This document shows positions 45,094 through 53,900 of a stretch of 64,000 nt of DNA, piece after piece. This stretch comes from a bacterium (GTDB taxonomy: Bacteria > Acidobacteriota > Thermoanaerobaculia > Multivoradales > J023), in NCBI GenBank assembly GCA_024226315.1, contig JAAELT010000458.1, positions 55,650 to 119,649 of the forward strand. The letters are read 5' to 3'. Under the pieces are notes generated by a model. It ran no database searches. It was not told the DNA's origin and saw only the letters and a program-made list of their open reading frames with translations. Within the stretch, counting starts at the first letter, position 1. Each line of letters begins with the position of its first letter. Both the position numbers and the translations under genes were made by a program.

Positions 45094-45777
45094 TCAAGCC
45101 ATCGATGGACCCAAGTCGCGTCGATCCCGCTCGACTGTCGTCAGGCCGTGGCGGATGGCGTACTTGGTGAGCCCGGCGACACTGTGGATGCCGAGCTTCT
45201 CCGCCAGGTGCCGGCGATGGGCGGCGACGGTCCGTTCGCTGAGGAAGAGCTCCGCCGCGATCTCCTGGCTGGTCAGACCTTCGGCGACCATCTGCAGGAC
45301 CTCGCGTTCGCGGGCGGTAAGCCCCAAGTCGATCGTCGGCTTGTGGCCCACCAGGCAGGCCCGATATTCCTCGACCGCGGCCGCAGCCATCTCCGGGCAC
45401 AGGCAGATCCTGCCTCTGGCGACGCAGCGGATGGCCTGGTTCACTGTCTCCGGGGGGCAGTCCTTGAGCACGTAACCCGCGGCGCCGGCCTCGAGCGCCG
45501 CCTGCAAGTACTGCCTCTGACGGTGCATCGACAGGCACAGGATCTTGATCTCCGGCTGCGCAGTGACAATCTGTCGCGCAGCCTCGATGCCGGAGAGGCG
45601 GGGCATCGAGAGGTCCATGACGACCACGTCCGGCTCGAGCTCGCACGCCGACCTCACCGCCTCGCGGCCGTCCCGAGCCGTGCCTACAACCTCGAGGTCG
45701 GGCTCTCCAGAGATCAGGGCGACGAGCCCGGCGGCAAACATCAGGTGATCGTCGGCGAGCAGGACTCGGAGGCTCAC
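45094..45777 (-). CDS. NarL/LuxR-type response regulator
   Basis: A 227-aa response regulator. Receiver: VLLADDHLMFAAGL (acidic pocket), DVVVMDLSMPRLSG with the phospho-acceptor Asp near residue 54, and GYVLKDC with the conserved Lys. C-terminal LuxR-type helix-turn-helix: LGLTAREREVLQMVAEGLTSQEIAAELFLSERTVAAHRRHLAEKLG (pattern). The start is the GTG at 45777, which overlaps the stop of the sensor kinase gene (GTGA), so the two are coupled. Target genes are unknown; the cassettes on either side are candidates. Confidence 0.92.
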   Translation of the reverse strand: MSLRVLLADDHLMFAAGLVALISGEPDLEVVGTARDGREAVRSACELEPDVVVMDLSMPRLSGIEAARQIVTAQPEIKILCLSMHRQRQYLQAALEAGAAGYVLKDCPPETVNQAIRCVARGRICLCPEMAAAAVEEYRACLVGHKPTIDLGLTAREREVLQMVAEGLTSQEIAAELFLSERTVAAHRRHLAEKLGIHSVAGLTKYAIRHGLTTVERDRRDLGPSMA

Positions 45778-46661
45778 GGCGATTTCCTTCGATCGCCCCG
45801 GCGGCGTTCGATCCACCGGCCGTTTTGATGCGTCAACCGTACCCGAGTGCCGCAGCCGAGGGCAGAGTCGACCTCGAATCGGCCGCCCAGCCCCTCTGTC
45901 CGCTCCCGGGCCTGGAAGAGTCCCAGGCCATCGACATCCCGGCCGGCCGATTCGAAACCGACGCCGTCGTCTTCGAGGAGGATCCATATCGTGTCGCTGT
46001 TGCCGCCGAGCGCCAGTCGGACACGGCTCGCCCGCGCGTGCTTGACGACGTTGTGGAGCAGCTCGCGGACCACCCGGTAGAGGACGCCACCGGTCTGCGT
46101 ATCCGGTGGCGACCATCCCTCCCCGACTTCGAAGACGAAGCGGAGGTCGTGGTCCTCTCCGGTCCGTTCACCGAGCGCCTCGAGCGCGGCGGCGAGCCCC
46201 AGGTCGTGGAGGATCGGCGGGCTCAGTTGGAAGGTGAGCGACCGGGTCACCTCAATCGACCGGTCGAGGTTCGCCTGGAGCTCTTTCAGGCGAGCGGTCA
46301 GCGCCGCGGAGGTCTCCGACTCCCGCAGCTCGCAGATCGCCATGCGGGCCGCCGCCAGCGTCTGCCCGAGCTCGTCGTGAAGCAGGCGGGCGATGCGCCG
46401 GCCCTCGCGCTCTTCGGCTTGGAGGAGCTCGGCGTTGAGCTCGCGCAGCCGATCCCGGTACTCGTCGATTCGTTGGACTGCCTGCCGCCACCGGATCTCG
46501 GCTGCCTCGAGCTCGGCGATCCGCCGCCGCAGCCGGAGCAGCTCCGAATCGGCGTCTCTCGGATCCAGAACCGTGCCCCTGACGTCTGACCGAGAAGCGG
46601 CCTGCCGCAGGGGGTGATGCTGCGGGTGATCGGAGTCGAACTCGATCTGAATTCCGGCCAT
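45774..46661 (-). CDS. Soluble NarX/DegS-type sensor histidine kinase
   Basis: A 295-aa histidine kinase of the HisKA_3 class. The H-box is EGRRIARLLHDELGQTLAAAR (phospho-acceptor His), preceded by a coiled coil (LLRLRRRIAELEAAEIRWRQ). The ATPase part has VVRELLHNVVKHA (N box), DDGVGFE and GLGLFQARER (G boxes). No membrane segment or PAS domain is seen, so signal input must come through the short N-terminus or a partner protein. It controls the coupled response regulator downstream. Confidence 0.9.
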   Translation of the reverse strand: MAGIQIEFDSDHPQHHPLRQAASRSDVRGTVLDPRDADSELLRLRRRIAELEAAEIRWRQAVQRIDEYRDRLRELNAELLQAEEREGRRIARLLHDELGQTLAAARMAICELRESETSAALTARLKELQANLDRSIEVTRSLTFQLSPPILHDLGLAAALEALGERTGEDHDLRFVFEVGEGWSPPDTQTGGVLYRVVRELLHNVVKHARASRVRLALGGNSDTIWILLEDDGVGFESAGRDVDGLGLFQARERTEGLGGRFEVDSALGCGTRVRLTHQNGRWIERRRGDRRKSP

Positions 46662-46790
46662 TCTCCCGCGCTCTGGACGATCCCCCTCGATTATCCAGCT
46701 TGGTTGATTCCGAATCGGAACAGAACACCCCTGCGGGTGGTTTTGGCTCGCTACCCGCCGTACCTTTCGGGTAGTCCACCGGTCGTCTGC

Positions 46791-47630
46791 TCATCCGTGT
46801 CGGTCGATCGGCGGTCGCGGCAGCCACCGACGCAGGGCGGTGAAGAGCAGCAGCAAGGCGCCGAGCGAGCAGACGATGGCGGGGCCACTGGGCAGGTCCC
46901 ACTGGTAGGAGGCGAAGAGGCCGAGGGCGCTGGCGGCGAGGCCGACGGCCCAGGCGATGGCGATGCGGCGGGGCCAACGGTCGCTGGTGGCGATGGCGAT
47001 GATGGCGGGCGCCACCAGGTAGGCGAAGACCATCAGCACGCCGGCGACCTCGACGGCGACGGTGATCACCAGGCCGAAGGAGAGGTAGAAGAGGAAGTCC
47101 CACCAGCGCACGGAGAGGCCTTCTTCGAAGGCGCGCTCCGGATCTTCCGAGATCAGGATGAAGCGGCGGCGCAAGACGTAGTGCAGCGCGCCGACGGCGG
47201 CGCAGACGAGCAGGTCTCGCAGCACCGTGTCCCAGGTGACCCAGAGGATGGCGCCCGACATCAGCTCCTTGACGTGCTCGGCGTGCTCGGGCAGGCGGTC
47301 GGCGACCAGGATGGTGGCGGCGGAGGCGACCACGTAGGTGATGCCGATCACCGCCTCCTGCGGCACGCGGCCCCGGCGCATGCGCGTCCAGGCGAAGATG
47401 GCGGCGCCGAGCACGGCGGCGCCCAGGCCGAAGGCGAAGCTGCCGGTCGAGCCCGGCTCGTGGCCGAAGAGGAACGACGCGATCGTGCCGAAAGCCACGA
47501 TCTGCGCCAGCGCCAGGTCGACGAAGATCACCTCGCGCCGCAGCACGTGGATGCCGAAGTAGCCCAGGATGCCGACCAGCACCAGGCAGACGGCGAAAGG
47601 TGCGGCGAGAAACGAGAGCACGTCGAACAT
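46791..47630 (-). CDS. znuB: Zinc/manganese-type ABC transporter permease
   Basis: A 279-aa ABC-3 family permease, nearly identical to the copy at 39570-40406. Membrane segments and family motifs are GYFGIHVLRREVIFVDLALAQIVAFG, ISEDPERAFEEGLSVRWWDFLFYLSFG and VLMVFAYLVAPAIIAIATS (given as patterns). It forms the inner-membrane path for a divalent metal delivered by the ZnuA-like protein encoded 9 bp upstream. The ATPase needed for transport is not encoded in this window. The gene name is by family; manganese or iron cannot be excluded. Confidence 0.9.
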   Translation of the reverse strand: MFDVLSFLAAPFAVCLVLVGILGYFGIHVLRREVIFVDLALAQIVAFGTIASFLFGHEPGSTGSFAFGLGAAVLGAAIFAWTRMRRGRVPQEAVIGITYVVASAATILVADRLPEHAEHVKELMSGAILWVTWDTVLRDLLVCAAVGALHYVLRRRFILISEDPERAFEEGLSVRWWDFLFYLSFGLVITVAVEVAGVLMVFAYLVAPAIIAIATSDRWPRRIAIAWAVGLAASALGLFASYQWDLPSGPAIVCSLGALLLLFTALRRWLPRPPIDRHG

Positions 47631-47639
47631 GGCGATCTC

Positions 47640-48662
47640 CTAGCTTCCGAAAGCCTCGGCCAGGCGCTCGACCCACAGGTCGACGAGCGAGAAGTAGTCA
47701 TCGGCCCCTTCGGTGCCGGTGCCCAGCGGCACCCGTACCGCCCGGCAGCCGGTGCGCTCGGCAATCGCCTCGACCTGGCGGGGGCTGAAGTAGGTGGCGG
47801 CGAGCAGCACCTGGATATCTTCGGATCGGATGTGGTCGATCAGCGCCTTGACGTGGCGCGCCGACGGCGGAATCCCCGGCTTGGGCTCCACGGTTTCGAC
47901 GACCTCGAGCCCGAAGAGCTCGGTGAGGTAGATCCAGTTCTTGTGGTAGACCACGATCTGTCGGTCGCGGAAAGCCAGGCCGCGCCCGAGCCAGCCGCCG
48001 AGGCGGCCGATCAGCTTCTCGCCCTGGTACTCTTGGCTTTCCAGGAAGGCGACCAGCTTGCCCTGCCGGGCCAGGGGATCGAGCGTCGCGGCGCCCAGGA
48101 TCTCCACCAGGTCGGCGCCGTAGAGCGCTTCGTCGATGCGGCGCTCGAAGCGCGCCAGCCCGGCGTCGTAATGCGCGGCGCCCGCCGGGTCGACGCGCTT
48201 GAGCCCGGCGGCGATGTTGCGCGCCACCAGCTTGGCGTTGAGCGGGCTGGTGAAGATGTGGGGATTGCCGTAGACGTGGACGTCGCCGGCCGAGCGATCG
48301 ATGGTCTCCGGCTGGTCGAGCAGGGGCACGCCGGCGCTGGCGCTCACCCAGCCGGGCTCGCCCTCGCGGATGGCACGGTTGCGCGACTTGTCGATCAGCA
48401 CCGGCGCCCACAGCTCGAGGTCGAGGCCGGTGGAGACGAAGAGGTCGGCGTCGCGCAGCATGAGCGCGAACGACGGTTTGGGCTTGACGAAGTGGGCGTC
48501 CTCGTCGCCGCGGGCGATCGACGACGCCTCGACCCGGTCGCCGCCGACCAGTTGGGCGATCGAGGCGTAGACCGGTAGCGAGGAGACCACGCGAATGGGT
48601 TCCGCGGCGATCGGTTTCGCCGTGATGGTCATCAGGCTGAGGAAAATGAGTGTACGTCGCAT
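47640..48662 (-). CDS. znuA: Metal ABC transporter substrate-binding protein (ZnuA-like)
   Basis: A 340-aa exported cluster A-I binding protein. N-terminal signal (LIFLSLMTITAKPIAA), then VVSSLPVYASIAQLVGGDRVE, the first His motif DEDAHFVKPKPS, NPHIFTSPLNAK with a second His, YHKNWIY with a third, and the acidic residue region LAATYFSPRQVEAIAE. These His residues are the usual zinc or manganese ligands. A long Asp/His-rich loop, common in zinc-specific members, is absent, so the metal is uncertain. It lies between a porin and the permease gene, with gaps of 12 and 9 bp, so one operon. Confidence 0.9.
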   Translation of the reverse strand: MRRTLIFLSLMTITAKPIAAEPIRVVSSLPVYASIAQLVGGDRVEASSIARGDEDAHFVKPKPSFALMLRDADLFVSTGLDLELWAPVLIDKSRNRAIREGEPGWVSASAGVPLLDQPETIDRSAGDVHVYGNPHIFTSPLNAKLVARNIAAGLKRVDPAGAAHYDAGLARFERRIDEALYGADLVEILGAATLDPLARQGKLVAFLESQEYQGEKLIGRLGGWLGRGLAFRDRQIVVYHKNWIYLTELFGLEVVETVEPKPGIPPSARHVKALIDHIRSEDIQVLLAATYFSPRQVEAIAERTGCRAVRVPLGTGTEGADDYFSLVDLWVERLAEAFGS

Positions 48663-48674
48663 GCCTGAGCCTCC

Positions 48675-49979
48675 TCAGTAGGTCTCGTGCTTATGCGGCC
48701 CGGCGGCCCAGGTGAGCTGTAGCAGAAAGCGGTCCTCTTCCTCGTCGGTCAGCTCGTCTTCGAGCCGCTGGTACTCCGCCCGCAAGCGCACGAATTCGCT
48801 CTGCCACCAGGTCAGGTAAGGGACGATGCCGCGTCGGCGGAAGTCGGGCTCGAACGGGTCGGCAACGTCGTCGTAGCGCAGGCCGAGGTAGAGGTTGCGG
48901 CGCAGCAGCCCCTCCAGGTAGGCGTAGCCGCCCCAGGCATCGACCTGGCGGCCGAAGAGGTCGTCGCGCTGCGACAGCAGCACCTCGGTGCGCCAGGTGA
49001 TCTCGCGGTACTTGGCGCGCTCGGGCGGCTGCCAGTGATAGGTGAGGTCGGTGCCCCAGATGCGGCTGTCGCCACCCGCGCCGTCGCCGCCGGCGATGCC
49101 CGAGAGCCCCCACTCGAACCAGCTCGCCTGGCCCGTCTCCCAGAAGCTCTTGACGTGCGCGAGCACCGACAGCTGTTCGAAGTCTTCGCCGCCGAAGACC
49201 TCGGCCCCACCGTCGGTGACCTGGAGCGTGATCTCGTTGGCGCTCGCCCACGGTTTCGGCAACAGCCAGCGCAACGACACGCCGGTCTGGGCCAGGGCCT
49301 CCTCGCCGAAGTAGGTGGTCAGCGCTGCCGGGTAGGTGACCTGCGGCAGGGCGTGCAGGTGCTGGCGGTTGAGCACCCCGAACTGCTGGCGGAACTTGCC
49401 CAGGGTCAGCTCCAGGCCGCCGGGCAGCGAGGAATACTCGACATAGCCTTCCTCGACGTCGATCTCCTCGCCCTCGATCGCCAGGGTCAGCCGGGTGCGC
49501 GAGAAGGGGTCGAGCGCGGCCTGCAGATCGATTTCGATCTCCTGGATCTCGAAGTCCTCGCGCCCGGCGTCCGTGGCACTGGCGAGCACGTTGCCGGTGA
49601 ACGAAATCTCGGGGTTGAGCAGGTTGAGGCTCCGCTGCCGGGGCTCGGCGTCGGGTGCCCCGGTGGGCGGGGTGGTGGCGGGTGCTTCTCCGGCGGCGGC
49701 GCGAGCGGCGGCGCGCAGTGCATCGAGCTCATCGCCTGCCGAAGCGTCGGGCCCCGGCGCCTCGGCGGGTAGGGTGGAGGTTCCTTCCAGCTCCGCCAGG
49801 CGGGCTTCGAGCCGGCTGAGGCGGTCCTCGTACTCGCGCCGGATCTCGGCGATCTCGGCGCGCAGCTCGGCCACCGGGTCCGGCCCGGAAGGCTGAGCGA
49901 TCAGTGGCGATCCCGGAAGCAGCAGCCCAACGAGCAGGGCACCGCTCAGGGATCGCGCGGTCTTTCGGTTCTTCGACAC
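48675..49979 (-). CDS. Outer-membrane beta-barrel porin linked to metal uptake
   Basis: A 434-aa protein with signal peptide (LSGALLVGLLLPGSPLIAQ), a short coiled coil (VAELRAEIAEIRREYEDRLSRLEARLAELEG pattern) that may anchor it to peptidoglycan, and a barrel of many amphipathic strands (ISFTGNVLASATDAG, GLELTLGKFRQQFGVLNRQHL, FLLQLTWAAGPHKHE). The opening coiled coil and barrel resemble phosphate-selective or OprO-like porins. It starts at GTG 49979 with GGAGA upstream. Being first in the SBP-permease operon, it probably lets the metal across the outer membrane (inference). Confidence 0.8.
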   Translation of the reverse strand: MSKNRKTARSLSGALLVGLLLPGSPLIAQPSGPDPVAELRAEIAEIRREYEDRLSRLEARLAELEGTSTLPAEAPGPDASAGDELDALRAAARAAAGEAPATTPPTGAPDAEPRQRSLNLLNPEISFTGNVLASATDAGREDFEIQEIEIDLQAALDPFSRTRLTLAIEGEEIDVEEGYVEYSSLPGGLELTLGKFRQQFGVLNRQHLHALPQVTYPAALTTYFGEEALAQTGVSLRWLLPKPWASANEITLQVTDGGAEVFGGEDFEQLSVLAHVKSFWETGQASWFEWGLSGIAGGDGAGGDSRIWGTDLTYHWQPPERAKYREITWRTEVLLSQRDDLFGRQVDAWGGYAYLEGLLRRNLYLGLRYDDVADPFEPDFRRRGIVPYLTWWQSEFVRLRAEYQRLEDELTDEEEDRFLLQLTWAAGPHKHETY

Positions 49980-50015
49980 GTTCTCTCCTTTGGATCGACG
50001 GCCGCACCCGCGGGC

Positions 50016-50036
50016 AGCCGGCACTCATTGCCGGCT
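50016..50036. promoter_or_regulatory. 8-bp palindrome upstream of the metal-uptake operon
   Basis: AGCCGGCA-CTCAT-TGCCGGCT is a perfect inverted repeat with a 5-bp spacer, 37 bp before the porin start codon and just after the upstream gene. It could be the operator of a Zur/Fur-type regulator or simply a hairpin ending the upstream transcript; no T run follows. It is GC-richer than usual Zur boxes. Confidence 0.4.
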
Positions 50037-50085
50037 TGCGTGGGTGTGGCTCGGTTGCAGTGGGGGGAAGACTGCGACGGTCGAT

Positions 50086-50451
50086 CTAGGAGAGAGGGGG
50101 CCCCCGGGAGAGCGGCAGACGGTGGGAGAGGTCGGCGACCGGCGCCGGGCTGATGGCGGCGATCCGATGCCCTCGATCGTCCTCGGACCCGGCCCGATCC
50201 GGAGATTCCGCCGGCCGGCCCTGGTTCTTGGGTCCGATCTGGCACGCCAGGCAGGCCAGGTCGTGGGGAGCCAGCGCCGTATCAAGGTGCACCGGCTCGG
50301 GATGGTGCGCGGCTTCCGCCGCCTCGAATTCCAGGTTCTGCCGGTGGTGGGCCAGCGAGTGCAGGTCGCAGATCACCAACAACATCGCGCCGGCGAGGAG
50401 CGGGACGAGCAACCTTGCGGACGGGGAATCGCTGGACAGGACGTAGCGCAT
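50086..50451 (-). CDS. Small His/Cys-containing membrane-anchored protein
   Basis: A 121-aa protein with one hydrophobic helix (LLVPLLAGAMLLVICD), then HSLAHH, HHPEPVHLD and HDLACLACQ. The His clusters and CxxC resemble the small DUF2946-like proteins found by metal transport operons. The start is taken as ATG 50451. Its position directly upstream of the porin-SBP-permease genes on the same strand, with only a palindrome between, suggests a link with metal handling. Family assignment is weak. Confidence 0.5.
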   Translation of the reverse strand: MRYVLSSDSPSARLLVPLLAGAMLLVICDLHSLAHHRQNLEFEAAEAAHHPEPVHLDTALAPHDLACLACQIGPKNQGRPAESPDRAGSEDDRGHRIAAISPAPVADLSHRLPLSRGPPLS

Positions 50452-50509
50452 CACGCCCAGAGAATAGCACGCGTGCGCGACCGACGGCGCCACCCCCTGG
50501 GACGGTCCG

Positions 50510-50821
50510 CTACCCGAACGCCGCGACCCGCCCGGCGGCGGCGTCGATCTCGAAGCGCCGACGGGCCACGTCCTGCTCGTTGGCGCGGCCCAGGGTGCTC
50601 AGAGTGTCGATCGCGTCGCGCAGCAGGTCGGTGCGCACGCACTGGGCGCCGCCGCGCAGCTCGCCGGGCAGCGCGCGGCCGGGCTGGGGCGCGATGGCGC
50701 CGGCGACCTCGGCCAGCCGGCGGTCGATGCGCCGCAGCTCGTCGGCGGTCTGGAGGAGGGCCCTCTGGGCTCGGCGGGCGCTGATGACGGTGTCACTCTG
50801 GGACAGGTCGGTCTCGGCCAT
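50510..50821 (-). CDS. Small helical protein of unknown function (103 aa)
   Basis: A 103-aa, mostly helical, soluble protein (RRAQRALLQTADELRRIDRRLAEVAGAI pattern, then TDLLRDAIDTLSTLGRANEQD). No known domain, signal or membrane segment. An ATAGGAGA site 5 nt upstream of ATG 50821 supports translation. It follows the ImmA-helicase gene by 97 bp on the same strand and may be the last gene of that operon. Confidence 0.6.
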   Translation of the reverse strand: MAETDLSQSDTVISARRAQRALLQTADELRRIDRRLAEVAGAIAPQPGRALPGELRGGAQCVRTDLLRDAIDTLSTLGRANEQDVARRRFEIDAAAGRVAAFG

Positions 50822-50918
50822 GTCGGTCTCCTATTCGAGGGGGTGATCGGGCTCGCGCTCGACGTCGCGCGCTCTCGATCAGTTCAATCGTCGCTCGGGG
50901 CCGAAACCGGCAACGGTG

Positions 50919-53900
50919 TCAGGAGCCTGCTTCCTCCGACTCGTCCGGCTTCAGCTCGAACACCCCCTCCGGCACCGTTGGGCAGACGAAGAAATACGGG
51001 CAGCGCGGGCAGCGCACCTGATCGGGCTTGGTTGGGAAGCGGCCGGCGGCGAGGTCGCCGAGGTAGCGGTCGGCCTTTTCGCAGCGCGACATGATGCGCT
51101 CGACCGACATGGCGACCCGGGTGCGGCGACGGTCGGTGAGGTGGAGGACTTCGAGCTCGGAGCCGCCCGCACCGTAGCGCAGGCGCGAGGCGGCTTCGTA
51201 GAGGCCGTAGATCATGTCGTCGGCGCGGAAGGAGCCCTTGCGGCCGGTGCGGAAGACGCGCAGCAGGATCTTGCCGTCGGGGAGGCCGGCCCACAGGTCG
51301 GGCTCGACGGTGACGGTGCCGCTGGGCAGCTCGATGGGCAGCGGCTCGCCTTGCTCGAGCGGCAGGTCGGCGTGGGACTCGATGAGGTGGTCGACGATGG
51401 TGTCGGCCAAGCGCCGGTAGTGGGGCTCGAAGGCGTGCTTCACCGGGCCGGCGTCTTTCCAGGCGGCGTCGAGCTGCTCGCGCACCAGCTCGGCGGCGGG
51501 GAAGTCGCCGGGCGGTTGTTCCTTGAGCCAGTCGAGGACGCCGTAGATCGCCCGGTGGGTGCGCACGAAGGCGCTGTCGCGCCAGGTGCCGGGCAGGCCG
51601 AAGAGGCGGCCGTAGAAGTAGCGGCGGGGGCATTGCTCGTAGGCCGCGAGGTCGCGGCCCGGCCGAGTGTCGGGTGGCTCACCGACGATCGGGACGAGGC
51701 CGTCGTCGGTCGACGGGGCGAAGGCTTCGGCCTTCTCGGGCTCGGCCTTGCCCAGGCGCAGGCGCGACAGGAAGATCGACGGATTGCGGCGCACCGCGCC
51801 GGTTCTGCGCGAGCGGTAGAGGTGGAGGTGGGTCTTGCCGCGCGACAGGGCGACGAAGAACAGGCACTCTTCCTCGGCGTCGTGGGACGCGCGGACCAGG
51901 TCTTCAGCGTCCAACGCGGCGGAGGCGGCGTCGTCGGCCTGCTCGATCATCCCGGCGGGCGGCGGGCAGCGCGGTGGCCGGAAGTTGGACGGCAGGCCGG
52001 TGGTGGTCATTGCGGGCAGGTGCACGGCCTCGAACTCGAGACCCTTGCTGCCGTGGATGGTCATCAGCTTGACGGCGTCGAGGTGCAGCGCGGTGGCCGG
52101 GATCTGGCGCAGGTCGCGCTCCTCGGCCAGCAGCACCAGTCGCCGCACCTTGTTGAGCAGGCGGGTGGGCGGGTAGCCGCGGCCGCCGGGCCGGGCGTGG
52201 CGGATGAAATTCAGGAACTGGTAGAGTGCCACGCATTGCATGCGGGAGTCCGTTTGCCGTGTTTCGCTCTGAAGGAGTCGTGAGAGGTAGGAGCCGCGGT
52301 CGAACAAGTAGCGCGCCAGGATCTGCCAGGGCGTCTCGCGAGGGTCGACGTCGGCCAGGTCGCGGGCCAGGACGGCGAGACCCAGGGCGCCCGCCGAGCT
52401 CAGGCCCTCGATCTCATCCAGGCGGTCGAGCGCTTCGAGCGCGGAGATCTCGAGCTCCCGCACCGCGCGCAGGAACACGCGCACGTCCTCGAGCGGCACG
52501 GCGTAGCTTTCGAACGCGGCCACCCGCATCAGCGCGCCGCCCCGCCGGTCGGCGATCAGCCACAGGAGCGAGAGCATGTCGCGCACCTCGTCGCGCTCGA
52601 ACAGGCTGCCCAGGTGCAGCACCGGCACGCCGTGCTCCTCCAGGCCGCGGGAGAACGCATGGACCCGGGCGTTCGAGCGGCAAAGCACCGCCTGCTCCGA
52701 CAGCGGCACGCCCAGTTCGCACAGGCGCCGGATGCGCGCCGCCACCGCCGCGATCTCGGTGGGGCGGTCGGCGGTCACGCGCAGGTCGGGAGCGCTGCCG
52801 GCAGGGCCGAGGTGCGATTCCAGCTCGAGCGGCAGGCCTCGGCGCGAGACGCTCATGTCGCGCGCGAAGCCTTCGAGCGCCTCGACGACCTCGGCGCTCG
52901 AACGGTAGTTTACGCCTAAGGCCATGCGCTCGGCGCCCGGGAAATCCTCGGCGAAGAGAGCGATGTTCGACCCCGAGGCGCCGCGGAAGCGGTAGATCGA
53001 CTGCCGCGAGTCGCCGACCACCCACAGCCGCTCGCCGTCGCCGGCGATGGCCTCGAGCAGGCGGGCGCTGGCGCGGTTGACGTCCTGGTATTCGTCCACC
53101 AGCACGTGGCGGTGGCGCAGCCGCACGGCGTCGCGCACCGCGGCGGAGGATTCGAGCAGCAGGGTCGGCTTCATGATCAGGTCGCCGAAGTCGACCGCCT
53201 CCTTGAGCGCCAGGGTGCGCTGGTAGACGTCGTAGACCTTGGCCACTTCGAGCGCCTTCTCGGCGCGTTCCTGGGCCTCGTGGTCGCGGGCGGCCGCCTG
53301 CATGGCGCGGGCCAGCGTCTGGTACTCCTCGGGGCCGGTCATCTCGTCCTTGGCGCGCGAGATGGCGGCCAGCATCTCCTTGAGCTGCAGGGCGGGCTCG
53401 TAGAGGTTCTGATGGTGCTTCAAGCCCAGCACCGGCAGCATCTCCTCCAGCAGCTCGATGGCGTCGCTGCGGTCGAGGATGCGGACCTCGCCTTCTGCCG
53501 AGACGCGGGGATGGTGCTTGCGCAGGATCTCGAGGCCGAAGGAGTGAAAGGTGCCGGTCCAGATCACCGGCGCCTGGCGCGGCAGCACGTCGGCCACCCG
53601 ATCGGTGATCTCTCTCGCGGCCTTGTTGGAGAAGGTCAGGGCGAGAATCGAGACCGGGTCGACACCGCTCTCGATCAGGCGCACGATGCGGGCGACCAGG
53701 GTTCGCGTCTTGCCGGTGCCCGGCCCGGCCTCGAGCAGCAGTGGGCTTCCCGTGTGCTCGGCCGCGGCGCGCTGCGACGGATCGAGCGACAGGGCGGACG
53801 CCGGGACGTCCGCTCCATCGCCTGTTGCCTCGGGAGGAGCCGCCGGGGGAGCCGGGGTGAGCAGGGACTCGCAGAGCTGCTGGCGCACCAGGTCGATCGG

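Noticed and set aside
44862..45170. A 102-codon plus-strand frame in the gap near 45 kb
   Set aside because: Low-complexity Pro/Ala and Arg-rich sequence, overlaps the response-regulator end, no ribosome-binding site.
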